Notes under the pieces: model-generated
What the model was told of the DNA's origin: nothing
The model's database searches: none
What the model saw: the letters and a program-made list of their open reading frames with translations, nothing else
Position numbers and translations under genes: made by a program
In this document: positions 33,704 to 42,727 of the stretch, piece after piece
Layout of the letters: every line of letters begins with the position of its first letter
Numbering within the stretch: the first letter of the stretch is position 1
DNA from: CAVSRC01 sp963762605
Lineage (GTDB): Bacteria; Pseudomonadota; Alphaproteobacteria; Rhizobiales; Kaistiaceae
Length of the DNA: 64,000 nucleotides
Direction: 5' to 3'
NCBI GenBank assembly: GCA_963762605.1
Contig: CAVXLJ010000030.1
Coordinates: 4,490 to 68,489, forward strand

Positions 33704-34717
33704 ATGATGATCAGGGTAACGAAGAGGTCGCTGTTCGCCGGCCTCGCCATCGGAGCGATGGCTCTCGCCGCACCCGCTTTGGCAGACAACGCGGGAGCAA
33801 TGTACGCGGGACCGACCGCCAACTGCGCCGGAGTGACCTACGACAAGATCGGCTATTCGCCGTTGACGATGCAGTTCGACTACTTCCAGTTCATCGAGCA
33901 GGGCATGAAGCAGATCGCCGGCCAGTGCAAAGTCCAGGTGCTGACCGCCGATCCCAACAACGATGCGACCAAGCAGGTCTCCGACATCGAGTCGTTGATT
34001 TCCGCCGGCGTCAAGACCGTATCGATTTACTCGATCGACCCGAAGGCCGTGGAAACCGCCGTCGACGCTGCCAAGTCCGCTGGCGTTAAGGTGATCGCCG
34101 CCGTCTCGGTCTTCGCCGGCGCCGACGTCTCGGTCGGTATCTCCGACCACGAGTTCGGTTACCAGGAGGGTCTGCTCGCCGGCCCGATCCTGCTCAAGGA
34201 CAAGCCGGGCAGGGACAAGTATAAGGTCGCGATTCTCAACGCCAACTCGCTCGGTCCCAACCTGCTCGATCGCAAGAAGGGCCTGACCGACGGCCTGGCT
34301 GCCGCGGGCGTCAAGTTCGACGTCGTCTCCGACGTTGAGGCCTGGGCCGAGGACACCGCCCTCAACGCCACCGAGACGCTGCTCCAGGCGCATCCCGACG
34401 TCGACCTCATCCTCACCGTCAACGACCCCGGCTCGCTCGGCGCCGAGAACGCTGTGGAGGCGGCGGGCAAGAACGATCCCAAGACAGGAACAATCGTGAT
34501 GGGCCTCGGCATCGACAAGCGCGTCCTGCAGGGCGTGCTCGATGGGACCTTCCCGGGCTCGGTCAGCCCGGCGCCGATTGAAACCGGTCGGGCGCTCGCA
34601 GCGGTTTCGTTTGCACTCAACCGCGGCGACAAGGTTCCCGCCAATGTCGTCGTACCGGTGGTCGCGATCACCAAGGACAACGCCCAGGCGATCATGGACT
34701 CGCTTTACAAGAAGTAG
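33704..34717 (+). CDS. Periplasmic sugar-binding protein, ribose type
   Basis: Binding protein of about 337 residues. ATG 33704 follows AGGGAGGA; the long open frame upstream lies inside the GntR gene. The signal peptide has the hydrophobic core FAGLAIGAMALAAPALA. The mature fold begins CAGVTYDKIGYSPLTMQFDYF and contains the typical hinge segments ESLISAGVKTVSIYSIDP and LILTVNDPGSLGAENAVEAAG. Two Cys (GPTANCAGV; AGQCKVQV) could form a disulfide. It precedes its ATPase by 21 bases. Confidence 0.93.
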   Translation: MMIRVTKRSLFAGLAIGAMALAAPALADNAGAMYAGPTANCAGVTYDKIGYSPLTMQFDYFQFIEQGMKQIAGQCKVQVLTADPNNDATKQVSDIESLISAGVKTVSIYSIDPKAVETAVDAAKSAGVKVIAAVSVFAGADVSVGISDHEFGYQEGLLAGPILLKDKPGRDKYKVAILNANSLGPNLLDRKKGLTDGLAAAGVKFDVVSDVEAWAEDTALNATETLLQAHPDVDLILTVNDPGSLGAENAVEAAGKNDPKTGTIVMGLGIDKRVLQGVLDGTFPGSVSPAPIETGRALAAVSFALNRGDKVPANVVVPVVAITKDNAQAIMDSLYKK

Positions 34718-34738
34718 TGGGCTCCGGACTGAAAGCCG

Positions 34739-36274
34739 ATGACCGATCGATCGCGACAAGACGCGGCTGCCGGGGTCTCGACCCCGGCAATCGCCGCCAG
34801 GGGAATTCGCAAGCACTTCGGCGGCGTCGAGGCGCTGCGCGGCGTGTCGCTTGCCGTCGGCGCAGGCGAGATCGTCGGTCTCGTTGGCCACAACGGTGCC
34901 GGCAAATCGACGCTCGTGCGCATCCTGCACGGCGACCTTCAGCCGGATCAGGGCGAGATCAGCCTGGCTGGCAAAACGGTCCGCTTCACGTCCATCTCGG
35001 ACGCCCTGCACAAGGGCCTCGGCGTCGTGCGCCAGGAACTCGAACTCGTCCCCGATCTCGAGATCGCCGAAAACATCTATCTCGGGGACGAGGCAAGCTT
35101 CACCAGGTTCGGACTGCTCGATCGCCGCAAGATGCGCGAAGCGGCCGCTCCGCTTCTGCGCCGGGTCGGGCTTGATGTCGATCCGGCGAAAAGGCTCGGC
35201 GCGCTGTCGATCGGCGACCAGCAGCTCGTCGCCGCCGCCCGTGCGCTCCGCCGCGCGGCTTCCGTTCTGCTGCTCGACGAACCCACATCCTCGCTCACGC
35301 CGCACGAGACCAACCGCCTGTTCGAGCAAGTGCGGGCGCTGGCAGCGTCCGGAATCGCCATCATCTACATTTCGCATCGCATGGACGAGGTTGCCGCGCT
35401 GTGTCAGCGCGTCGTCGTGCTGCGCGATGGCGAAGTGGTCGGCGAATTCGCCGCGCCCAAGCAGCAACAGGGCGAAATCATAAGCACGATGGCGCCCGGA
35501 GGCGGCGGGCGTTGGCGCGCGACCGAGCGCCGCCCCCGTGGCGGCGCTCTCCTTGACATCCGTGAGCTGCGCACCGGGCGAAACGGTCCGACCAACTTCA
35601 CCGTACACGCCGGCGAAATCCTGGGCCTTTTCGGGCTGGTTGGCGCCGGTCGTACCACGCTGGCACGCACGATCGTCGGCGACATCCGCCGCTCATCCGG
35701 CGACATCGTGCTGAAGGGCGATCGCGTGTTCCCGGCGTCGCCGTACGAGGCCTATCGTCTGGGCGTCGCCTATCTTTCCGAAAGCCGCAAGACGGAGAGT
35801 GTTTTCGGTGGCCGCAGCGTGCGCGAGAATATTGGCGTGCGGGTGCCACAAGACACCGCGCGGTATGGCTTCGTTCAGCCCAAGGCGTTTGCCGATCTGG
35901 CCCGGTCCACGATCCGCCGCCTCGATATCCGTCCGGCCGATCCGACCAGGGAGATCGAGATGCTCAGTGGCGGCAACCAGCAGAAGGCGGTGCTCGGGCG
36001 GCTGCTCGTCGACACGCTTGACGTCTTCATTCTCGACGAGCCCACCCACGGCATCGACATCCTTGCCAAGCAGGATCTGCTCAAGGTGCTGGGCGAGGTC
36101 GCTGCACAGGGCAAGGCCGTCATCTTCGTCTCGTCGGAGTTGCCCGAGTTGATGGCCGTTTCCGATCGCATTCTGGTGTTGCGGCGCGGACAGGTGGTTC
36201 TGGAGGCCGACCCGCGGATGGTCGGCGAACGCGAAATCATGGGAGCCGCCGCGGGCGAGGAGGAAGGCGCATGA
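34739..36274 (+). CDS. Sugar ABC transporter ATP-binding protein, two-domain
   Basis: RbsA-like ATPase, 511 residues. Domain 1: Walker A GHNGAGKST, signature LSIGDQQLVAAARAL (divergent), Walker B VLLLDEPTSSL. Domain 2: Walker A GLVGAGRTTL, signature LSGGNQQKAVLGRLL, Walker B VFILDEPTHGID. Ends in a four-base ATGA overlap with the permease. An N-terminal extension of about 16 residues precedes the first domain. Confidence 0.95.
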   Translation: MTDRSRQDAAAGVSTPAIAARGIRKHFGGVEALRGVSLAVGAGEIVGLVGHNGAGKSTLVRILHGDLQPDQGEISLAGKTVRFTSISDALHKGLGVVRQELELVPDLEIAENIYLGDEASFTRFGLLDRRKMREAAAPLLRRVGLDVDPAKRLGALSIGDQQLVAAARALRRAASVLLLDEPTSSLTPHETNRLFEQVRALAASGIAIIYISHRMDEVAALCQRVVVLRDGEVVGEFAAPKQQQGEIISTMAPGGGGRWRATERRPRGGALLDIRELRTGRNGPTNFTVHAGEILGLFGLVGAGRTTLARTIVGDIRRSSGDIVLKGDRVFPASPYEAYRLGVAYLSESRKTESVFGGRSVRENIGVRVPQDTARYGFVQPKAFADLARSTIRRLDIRPADPTREIEMLSGGNQQKAVLGRLLVDTLDVFILDEPTHGIDILAKQDLLKVLGEVAAQGKAVIFVSSELPELMAVSDRILVLRRGQVVLEADPRMVGEREIMGAAAGEEEGA

Positions 36275-37302
36275 AGGCCGAGGGGACGACCGTGGCGGGG
36301 GCAGGGAGCGCGAGAGTGGCAGCGGACAAAACGACCATGATGGCCGCGATCGGACGTGACTTCTGGGGCAGGTTCGGCGTTCCGGCCGCGCTGTTCCTGA
36401 TGATCGTCTTCTTCGCCACCCAATCGTCGGCATTCTTCACCGAATCCAACATAATGAACATCCTGCGGCAGTCGTCGGTTCTGGCGATTGCTGCCGTCGG
36501 GACCACGATCGTCCTCATTTCCGGCGGCATCGATATCTCGATGGGCGCCATCATGGCGCTGTCGGGCATCACCGCGGTGGTCGGCGTGCAGACCTGGGGC
36601 CTGCCCGATGGCGTCAGCCTTGTTCTGGCGCTGATCGCGGCCGCGATCGTCGGCTGTGCCAACGGCCTGCTGGCCGAGCGCATCCGCATACCGGCTTTCA
36701 TCGCCACGCTCGGCACCAGTCTCGTCGTCCGCGGTGTGGCGTTCGTCTACACCGAGGGGCGCTCGATCGGCTTCGGACGCGGCGAAGCCGCCTCGGGCGA
36801 ATTCATCCAGTGGATCGGCAAAGGCTTCATCGGCGCCGTGCCGGTCCCGGTGCTGCTCATGCTGGCGCTTTATGTGCTCGGCTGGGTGGTGATGCAGCGT
36901 TCGACCTGGGGCATGCACACCTACGCCATCGGCTCGTCGGAACGAGCGGCACGGGTGGCCGGCCTGTACGTCACCCGTCACCGCATCCAGGTCTACACGC
37001 TGGCCGGCATCATGTCGGGCTTGGCCGGTGTCATCCTCGCCGGACGGCTCGCGTCGGCGTCGCCCAGCCTCGGCAACGGCGTCGAGTTCGACATCCTTAC
37101 CGCCGTGGTGCTCGGGGGCACCAGCATCTACGGTGGCAAGGGCAACGTCGGGCGCACGCTCATCGGCGCGTTGTTCCTGTCGACGCTGACCAACGGCCTC
37201 ATCCTGATGAACGTGCCCACCTTCTACCAGGCGATCGTGCAGGGCGCCGTGCTGCTGCTTGCGCTGACGCTCGACCGTATCCAAAGCCGGTGGGCACCAT
37301 GA
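36271..37302 (+). CDS. Ribose-type ABC transporter permease
   Basis: RbsC-like permease, 343 residues with a hydrophilic N-terminus of about 30 residues and 8-10 membrane segments. Family motifs are LISGGIDISMGAIMAL, GMHTYAIGSSERAARVAGL and LGGTSIYGGKGNVGRTLIG. Start and stop are both coupled by ATGA overlaps to the ATPase and the mutarotase-like gene. Confidence 0.95.
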   Translation: MKAEGTTVAGAGSARVAADKTTMMAAIGRDFWGRFGVPAALFLMIVFFATQSSAFFTESNIMNILRQSSVLAIAAVGTTIVLISGGIDISMGAIMALSGITAVVGVQTWGLPDGVSLVLALIAAAIVGCANGLLAERIRIPAFIATLGTSLVVRGVAFVYTEGRSIGFGRGEAASGEFIQWIGKGFIGAVPVPVLLMLALYVLGWVVMQRSTWGMHTYAIGSSERAARVAGLYVTRHRIQVYTLAGIMSGLAGVILAGRLASASPSLGNGVEFDILTAVVLGGTSIYGGKGNVGRTLIGALFLSTLTNGLILMNVPTFYQAIVQGAVLLLALTLDRIQSRWAP

Positions 37303-38294
37303 CCGAGGTTATCCTCGATAACGGCGCCATGCAGGTTCGCGTCGATCTCGCTCAGGGCGCCGAGATCACGCATCTGCTCACGCCCAAGGGTGAAAACGTC
37401 CTTTTTCGTGGTGACTGGGCAAGCCCGCTCCCGGCGGCGCAGAGCCAGAGTTACGGCAGCCAGCCGCTCGACTGGCTGTCGGCCTATCGCGGCGGGTGGC
37501 AGGAGTTGTTCCCCAATGCCGGTGGCGGCTGCACCGTGCTCGGCACGCCGCTGCCCTTCCACGGCGAAGTCTCCCGCAATGTCTGGAAGGCCAGGTGGAC
37601 TGCCGAGGGTCGGGACGTGACGCTGACCTCCGGCACGCGCCTGCCGCTCACCATCGAGCGTCGCATGCGGCTTGAAAGCGATCGTCCGGTGCTGGTGCTG
37701 GACGAAACCATCGAGAATCCGAGCGACCTCATCGTACCCTACGTCTGGGGTCACCATCCCGCGTTCGGACCGCCGCTTGCGGCTCCCGGCGCGCGAATTG
37801 ACCTGCCTGCCGGCCGCCTCAGCACCGATGCCGCTGTCGACGGGGATCTCGCCGATCTCGTGCCCGGCTCCAAGCATATCTGGGGCAGGGTGACCGGCCG
37901 CAGCGGCCAGCCGATCGATCTTTCGGTCATCCCCGCTGCGCCGTGCGAGCGGCTGGTCTATGTCGAGGAACTCCTGGCCGGCTGGTACGCCATTCGCAAT
38001 CCCGCCAACGGCCTGGGCGCCGGCATGAGCTGGAGCCTCGGAGACTTCCCCAACCTCTGGTTTTGGCAGGAAATCGGCGGAACTGGATTTCCCTGGTACG
38101 GCCGCGCTGCCCTCACGGCGCTTGAGCCGGCCACGCAATCGCCCTCGCATGGGCTCGAGGCGGCCATCGCCGCCGGTGCGGCGCGGCAGCTGCCACCGCA
38201 TGGCCGCCACAGCACGCGCCTCGTCTTCACCCTGTTTGCTGCCACCAACGATCCGGTCACAGCGATCGACGCCGACGGCACCGTGCACACCTGA
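37299..38294 (+). CDS. Aldose 1-epimerase-like (galactose mutarotase fold) protein
   Basis: Predicted sugar mutarotase of 331 residues. Conserved-looking residues of the fold are His in LPFHGEVSRN (about residue 88), the pair in VWGHHPAFGPP (about 148-158) and an acidic residue in VYVEELLAGWY. NLWFWQEIGGTGFPWYGR near the end is typical of this subgroup. It starts in an ATGA overlap with the permease, so it probably equilibrates the imported sugar before oxidation by the SDR downstream. Confidence 0.87.
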   Translation: MTEVILDNGAMQVRVDLAQGAEITHLLTPKGENVLFRGDWASPLPAAQSQSYGSQPLDWLSAYRGGWQELFPNAGGGCTVLGTPLPFHGEVSRNVWKARWTAEGRDVTLTSGTRLPLTIERRMRLESDRPVLVLDETIENPSDLIVPYVWGHHPAFGPPLAAPGARIDLPAGRLSTDAAVDGDLADLVPGSKHIWGRVTGRSGQPIDLSVIPAAPCERLVYVEELLAGWYAIRNPANGLGAGMSWSLGDFPNLWFWQEIGGTGFPWYGRAALTALEPATQSPSHGLEAAIAAGAARQLPPHGRHSTRLVFTLFAATNDPVTAIDADGTVHT

Positions 38295-38311
38295 CAATCG
38301 GGAGGAACATC

Positions 38312-39112
38312 ATGAGCAAGAGCGTCGTCATCACGGGTGCGGGCACTGGCATTGGCCGCGCCATCTTCGATCGGTTGATGGCCGATGGCTGGTATGTCGT
38401 CGGCCTCGACATGAACGAGGAGCTTGTGCAGAAGGCCGCCCAGGCCGCAGGGGACAGGGGCACCTGCATCGTCGGCGACGTCGCCGATCGCAGCGCGCTC
38501 GAAGAAGCTGCCGACACCGCACAGGCCAAGGCGCCGCTGCTCGGCTGGTGCAACAACGCCGGTCTGGCGCTCGGCGGCACCCTGCACGACCCCAAGCCCG
38601 ACGAGGTGGCGCGGCTGTTCAGCGTCAACCTCATGGGCATGTTTTGGGGCAGCTCAGTCGCAGTGCAGCGCTTCCTCAAGCAGGAGTTGGGCGGCGCCAT
38701 CGTCAACACCTCCTCGATCCACAGCACGGTCGCCTTCCCCGGCTGGGCCGCCTACGACACGGCCAAAGGCGGCATTGACGCACTGACCCGCTACACCGCG
38801 GTTGAGTACGGTCCTTTCGGCATCCGCGCCAACGCGGTCGCGCCCGGCGCAATCATGACGCCGCTGTTCAAGAAGGTCGTCGCAGACTCGCCCGACCCGA
38901 AGCAGACTCTCGCCGATTTCGCCGTTCTGCACGCGCTCGAGCGTCCGGGCGAACCGCTGGAAGTCGCCGCCGTCGTGGCATTCCTCCTCTCCGATGATGC
39001 GTCGTTCGTGTCCGGTCAGGTGCTCGCTGTCGATGGCGGCGCCACGGCGCGCGCTTTCCGCTTCCCGCCCGACGAAGGGCTGGTCAAGAAGTACAAATCG
39101 GGAGCCAAGTGA
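38312..39112 (+). CDS. SDR-family sugar dehydrogenase
   Basis: Short-chain dehydrogenase of 266 residues, with TGAGTGIGRA at the N-terminus, NNAG, a catalytic Ser in NTSSIHST, Tyr and Lys in AAYDTAKGG, and VDGGATARAF near the end. The C-terminal tail of about 20 residues is longer than usual. GGAGGA precedes the ATG. Beside a mutarotase and an SMP-30 lactonase it fits the first step of a non-phosphorylative sugar route (sugar to lactone). This role is inferred from context. Confidence 0.92.
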   Translation: MSKSVVITGAGTGIGRAIFDRLMADGWYVVGLDMNEELVQKAAQAAGDRGTCIVGDVADRSALEEAADTAQAKAPLLGWCNNAGLALGGTLHDPKPDEVARLFSVNLMGMFWGSSVAVQRFLKQELGGAIVNTSSIHSTVAFPGWAAYDTAKGGIDALTRYTAVEYGPFGIRANAVAPGAIMTPLFKKVVADSPDPKQTLADFAVLHALERPGEPLEVAAVVAFLLSDDASFVSGQVLAVDGGATARAFRFPPDEGLVKKYKSGAK

Positions 39113-39963
39113 TGGCAGAGTCGCTCAGCCTCCTGTCGGTCCTCGCCTCGGGCCTCGATCACCCGGAGGGCGTCTGCTACGCGCCGGATGGCAACGTCTA
39201 CGCCACCGGCGAGGCCGGGCAGGTTTATCGCGTCAGCTTGAGTGACGGCACTTTCACGCAGATCGGCTCGTCCGGCGGCTACGGCCTCGGCATCGCCGCC
39301 GACGCCTCGAGCAATCTGTACGTCTGCGACATGGGCGTGAAGGCCGTCGTTCGCATCGGGTCCGACGGCAGCGCCGCGACCTACAGCCGCGGCGCCGACG
39401 AAGAGCCGCTGACCGTCCCCAACTTCCCGGTGTTCGACGCCAAAGGCAATCTCTACGTCTCGAACTCCGGCGGGTGGACCGCGCGCAACGGCCACATCCA
39501 GCGCATTGGTGCGACCGGCAAGGCAACGATCTGGTCGCGCCAGGCGACCGGTTTCACCAATGGCCTGGCGCTCAGCCCGGATGGCAAGTTCCTCTACGTC
39601 GTCGAATCCACACCGCCGCTGATTTCGCGCATCGAGATCATGCCCGACGGCAGTGCCGGCGCCTACGACGTCGTGGCCGAGCTGCCCAGGACCGTGCCGG
39701 ATGGAATAGCGTTCGATTCGGCAGGAACGCTCTACGTCGCCTGCTACGCCCCGGACCGCGTCTATCGCATCCCGGCGGGAGGCAAGCCCGAGATCCTGTT
39801 CGATGACTGGGCCCGCATGAGCCTCAACGCCCCAACCAACCTCGCTTTCGCGGGTAAGACGCTGGACCGGCTGCTGATCTCGAGCCTCGGCGGCTACAGC
39901 CTCTCCTCCGCCGCACTGGGCGTGCCCGGCGCAAAGCTCCACTATCCCCGCCTCGGGGCCTGA
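39112..39963 (+). CDS. SMP-30/gluconolactonase-family beta-propeller protein
   Basis: Predicted sugar lactonase of about 283 residues. Repeated propeller strands are visible (LDHPEGVCYAPDGNVYATGEAGQ; NLYVCDMGVKAVVRI; VPDGIAFDSAGTLYVACY). Candidate metal ligands are Glu in HPEGVC, Asn in TGFTNGLALSPDG and Asp in VPDGIAF. The ATG at 39112 overlaps the SDR stop (TGATG). It would open the lactone made by the preceding dehydrogenase. Confidence 0.9.
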   Translation: MAESLSLLSVLASGLDHPEGVCYAPDGNVYATGEAGQVYRVSLSDGTFTQIGSSGGYGLGIAADASSNLYVCDMGVKAVVRIGSDGSAATYSRGADEEPLTVPNFPVFDAKGNLYVSNSGGWTARNGHIQRIGATGKATIWSRQATGFTNGLALSPDGKFLYVVESTPPLISRIEIMPDGSAGAYDVVAELPRTVPDGIAFDSAGTLYVACYAPDRVYRIPAGGKPEILFDDWARMSLNAPTNLAFAGKTLDRLLISSLGGYSLSSAALGVPGAKLHYPRLGA

Positions 39964-39964
39964 C

Positions 39965-40681
39965 ATGGAGTCCTTGTCCGGCCAGCGCGCTGTGGTCGTC
40001 GGAACCGCCAGCCAGCACGCCGCCGGCCTCCTGCGCACGCTGCGGGAGGCGGGTGCCGACCTGACGGTGGTCGACCGCAGTCCCGCTGCCGGCGTCACGG
40101 TTGTCTGCGACATGACCGAGACCGGCATCGCCGCTGCCATGCAAACCCTGGGGGCGATCGACATCCTCGTCACGACGCCACCGTCGCTCGTCGAAGCGCC
40201 CACCGACACTGACGCCGCGACGCTCAGCGCCGCCGTCGCGACCGTGCTCGAGCCGGCCTTTCTGTGGACGGCGGCCGTGGCGGCATCCATGCGGGTCCGC
40301 GGGTCCGGCGTGATCGTCCACGTCACCGGCCCGAGCGGGCTTGGCGGGTGGCGCGGCTGGGCGGCAGCGGGCATGGCCTTCGCGGCCATCCATAATTTGG
40401 TCGAGAGCTTCGCCATCGATGTCGCGGCCTCTGGCGTCCGCGTCAACGCATTGGTTCCCGGTGTGACGCAACGCCAGGCCGAGCGCATCGCGGCCGATCT
40501 GCGGCAACCGCTCGACTTCGTCACCCGCCGCATTCCGCTCGGCGCCGTCCTGCCCGACGAGGCGCTGTGCAATGCATTGCTGTATATCGTCCACCAGAGC
40601 TCGAGCTATGTCAGCGGCGAAATCCTCACGGTCGATGGCGGCTGGAGCATGTGGGGCCGGCTGCACGCGGTGGCTTCGTGA
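39965..40681 (+). CDS. SDR-fold protein lacking catalytic residues
   Basis: 238-residue SDR homologue that is probably not a normal oxidoreductase. The cofactor motif TGxxxGxG is replaced by VVGTASQHAAG. The catalytic YxxxK reads WAAAG (Trp132, Gly136) in RGWAAAGMAFAAI. The C-terminal SSYVSGEILTVDGGWS is conserved, so the fold is intact. The gene is co-translated with its neighbours (one base after the SMP-30 stop; GTGA overlap with the next SDR). It might be a non-catalytic subunit pairing with the SDR at 40678, or act on a different reaction. Confidence 0.85.
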   Translation: MESLSGQRAVVVGTASQHAAGLLRTLREAGADLTVVDRSPAAGVTVVCDMTETGIAAAMQTLGAIDILVTTPPSLVEAPTDTDAATLSAAVATVLEPAFLWTAAVAASMRVRGSGVIVHVTGPSGLGGWRGWAAAGMAFAAIHNLVESFAIDVAASGVRVNALVPGVTQRQAERIAADLRQPLDFVTRRIPLGAVLPDEALCNALLYIVHQSSSYVSGEILTVDGGWSMWGRLHAVAS

Positions 40682-41460
40682 GCGACTATCCCTTCCCCTA
40701 CGATTTCACCGGCCAGGTTGCCGCGATCACCGGCGCCGCACGCGGCTTCGGCCTCGAATTCGCGCGAACCCTCGGCCGCTTCGGCGCCAGCGTCGTTCTC
40801 GGTGATGTCGATGTCGCGACGGGCGAGAAAGCTGCCGCCGCACTGCGTGCCGAGGGCATCGATGCCCATTTCATTCGCCTCGATGTGCGTCAGCCCACCG
40901 ATGCGGCGGCGGCGGCCGAGTACGCCTTCGGCCTCAAGGGGGGCCTCGACTTGTGGATCAACAATGCCGGCATCGCCCGCCATGGTCCGTCGGAGACGTT
41001 GGCGCCCGAGTTCTGGAGCCTGCCGCTCGAGATCATGTTGTCGGGCACCTTCTACGGCGCTCAGGCGGCGGCCAGGCTGATGCTGCCGCAGCGGCGCGGC
41101 ACCATCATCAACATCGCCTCGGTGAATGGTCTCGTCGCGCAGGCCGGCCGCGCTGCCTATGCCTCTGCCAAAGCCGGCGTCATCCGGCTCACCGAAGTGC
41201 TTGCGGCCGAATGGGCATCCGCAGGGCTGCGTGTCAACGCCATCGCGCCGGGTGTGTTCCTGACCGACCTCGCCCGCACCTCGCTGGCCGATGGTTCCGC
41301 CAGCCTCGAGGTCTATCTTCGCCGCACGCCCACCGGCCGCTTTGGCGAACTGCAGGAACTGATGGCGGTGATGCTATTCCTCGCGAGCCCCTATTCAAGC
41401 TACATCACCGGGCAGACGCTCAGGGTCGATGGCGCCTGGGTCGCGGACCGCTACCTGTGA
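40678..41460 (+). CDS. SDR-family oxidoreductase
   Basis: Classical SDR, about 260 residues, with all motifs: TGAARGFG, NNAG, Ser in NIASVNG, AAYASAKAG and RVDGAWV. The GTG start at 40678 overlaps the stop of the degenerate SDR; its own stop overlaps the GTG of the dehydratase gene. It could oxidise the keto-deoxy acid formed by the dehydratase. The substrate is unknown. Confidence 0.92.
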   Translation: MSDYPFPYDFTGQVAAITGAARGFGLEFARTLGRFGASVVLGDVDVATGEKAAAALRAEGIDAHFIRLDVRQPTDAAAAAEYAFGLKGGLDLWINNAGIARHGPSETLAPEFWSLPLEIMLSGTFYGAQAAARLMLPQRRGTIINIASVNGLVAQAGRAAYASAKAGVIRLTEVLAAEWASAGLRVNAIAPGVFLTDLARTSLADGSASLEVYLRRTPTGRFGELQELMAVMLFLASPYSSYITGQTLRVDGAWVADRYL

Positions 41461-42558
41461 GCGGGCGTCTCGCACGGCTTGATGCCTATGCCCTGCGCGT
41501 GCCGCTCGAGCGGCCTCTGCTGCTCTCGAACCAGACGATCACGACGCGCGACTATGTCATTGTCGAAGCCCGTGACGACGACGGCGCCCTGGGCCGCGCC
41601 ATCGGCTACAGCCGCGGGGCGCCGGTCGAGACTGTGGTCGAGCGCATGATCGCGCCGGTCTGGGCGGGCGCCGCACTCGACGACTACGCCGCGCTCTACC
41701 GCCGCACGCTGCGCGCCAACAGCATGCAGGGCTCGCACGGCATCTTTTGGCGCGCCGTCAGCCTTGCCGATTGCGCCGTGCACGATTTGCTCGCTATCCG
41801 CGCCGCGGTGCCGCTGGCCGAGTGGCTGGGCGGCAAGGTTGCACCGGTCCCCGCCACGCTCGCAGGCTGCTATCCCGTTGCGAGCGAGACGCCCGAACTC
41901 GATCGCCGCTCTGATGCAGTCCATGGCGGGCTACGGCGCCGCCGGCATCAAGCTCACCGCTTCCGGCGATTTGGCCCGTGACACCGAAAGACTGCGCCGG
42001 TGCCGCGCTGGGCTGGGCGACGGCACACCGCTTATCATAGACCTCTACAACAACGCTTCACCGCCTGAAGAACTGCTGCCGGCGGCTCGCCGCTGGGCCG
42101 AGTTCGGCATGGGCTGGCTCGAGGATCCCTACGGCTTCGATGAGTTCACCGCCCTCGCTGCCCTTGCCGATGGTTTGCAATATCCCGTCGGCGTTGGCGA
42201 CGAGCAGGCGGGGCTTGCGCATTTCCACAACCTCGTCGATGTGGGGCATATCGGCGTAGTTCGGCTCGACGCCACCACCTGCGGCGGAGTTACGGCATTT
42301 CTTTCTATCGCCCGAATGGCGGCAGACAAGGGCATGCCGGTATCGACGCACGTCTTCCATCATCTGCACGCGCAACTGGCCGCGGTTCAGACCGGCGCCA
42401 TGGCCGAGTACATGCCGCCGGAAACGCATGTCGATGCGATCCATCTGCTGCTCGAAGAGGATTTGCGATGGATCGATGGCCGCCTGATGCCGACCCAGCG
42501 CCCTGGTGTCGGATATGTCTGGAACGAGGACGCGCTGCGAGGGTTTCGGGCTTCCTGA
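41457..42558 (+). pseudogene. Enolase-superfamily (mandelate racemase/muconate lactonizing) dehydratase with a frameshift
   Basis: Sugar-acid dehydratase-like gene, split by a frame change. GTG 41457 opens SGRLARLDAYALRVPLERP and reads correctly to about 41898 (CYPVASETPEL). The protein then continues one frame later as IAALMQSMAGYGAAGIKL to the stop at 42558. The length of 1102 nt is 3n+1, consistent with one inserted base between about 41893 and 41903. The downstream part keeps the superfamily residues: Lys in GIKLTASGD, Asp in LIIDLYNN, Glu in WLEDPYG and VGDEQAG, and His in STHVFHHLH. It may be a genuine mutation or a sequencing error; if corrected, a normal 366-residue enzyme results. 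Confidence 0.85.
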
Positions 42559-42727
42559 CCGCCGTACCAAATCGGCAAAGTCCGGAGCTGGCAGCAAAAA
42601 ACTACACAAGACCTGCGGCGCCAGAGGACTATTCGCGCGTCAGAGACGTTTGGGGGGCTAATCGTTGGCGAGGGAGAGCCACTGGGGTCCAACATTCTCT
42701 CGCAGGCTTGCGCTCCAGGCTCTCGGG

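Noticed and set aside
33497..35608. 703-codon minus-strand open frame spanning the binding protein and ATPase genes
   Set aside because: It covers two well-supported plus-strand genes and shows no domain; typical GC-rich antisense artefact.
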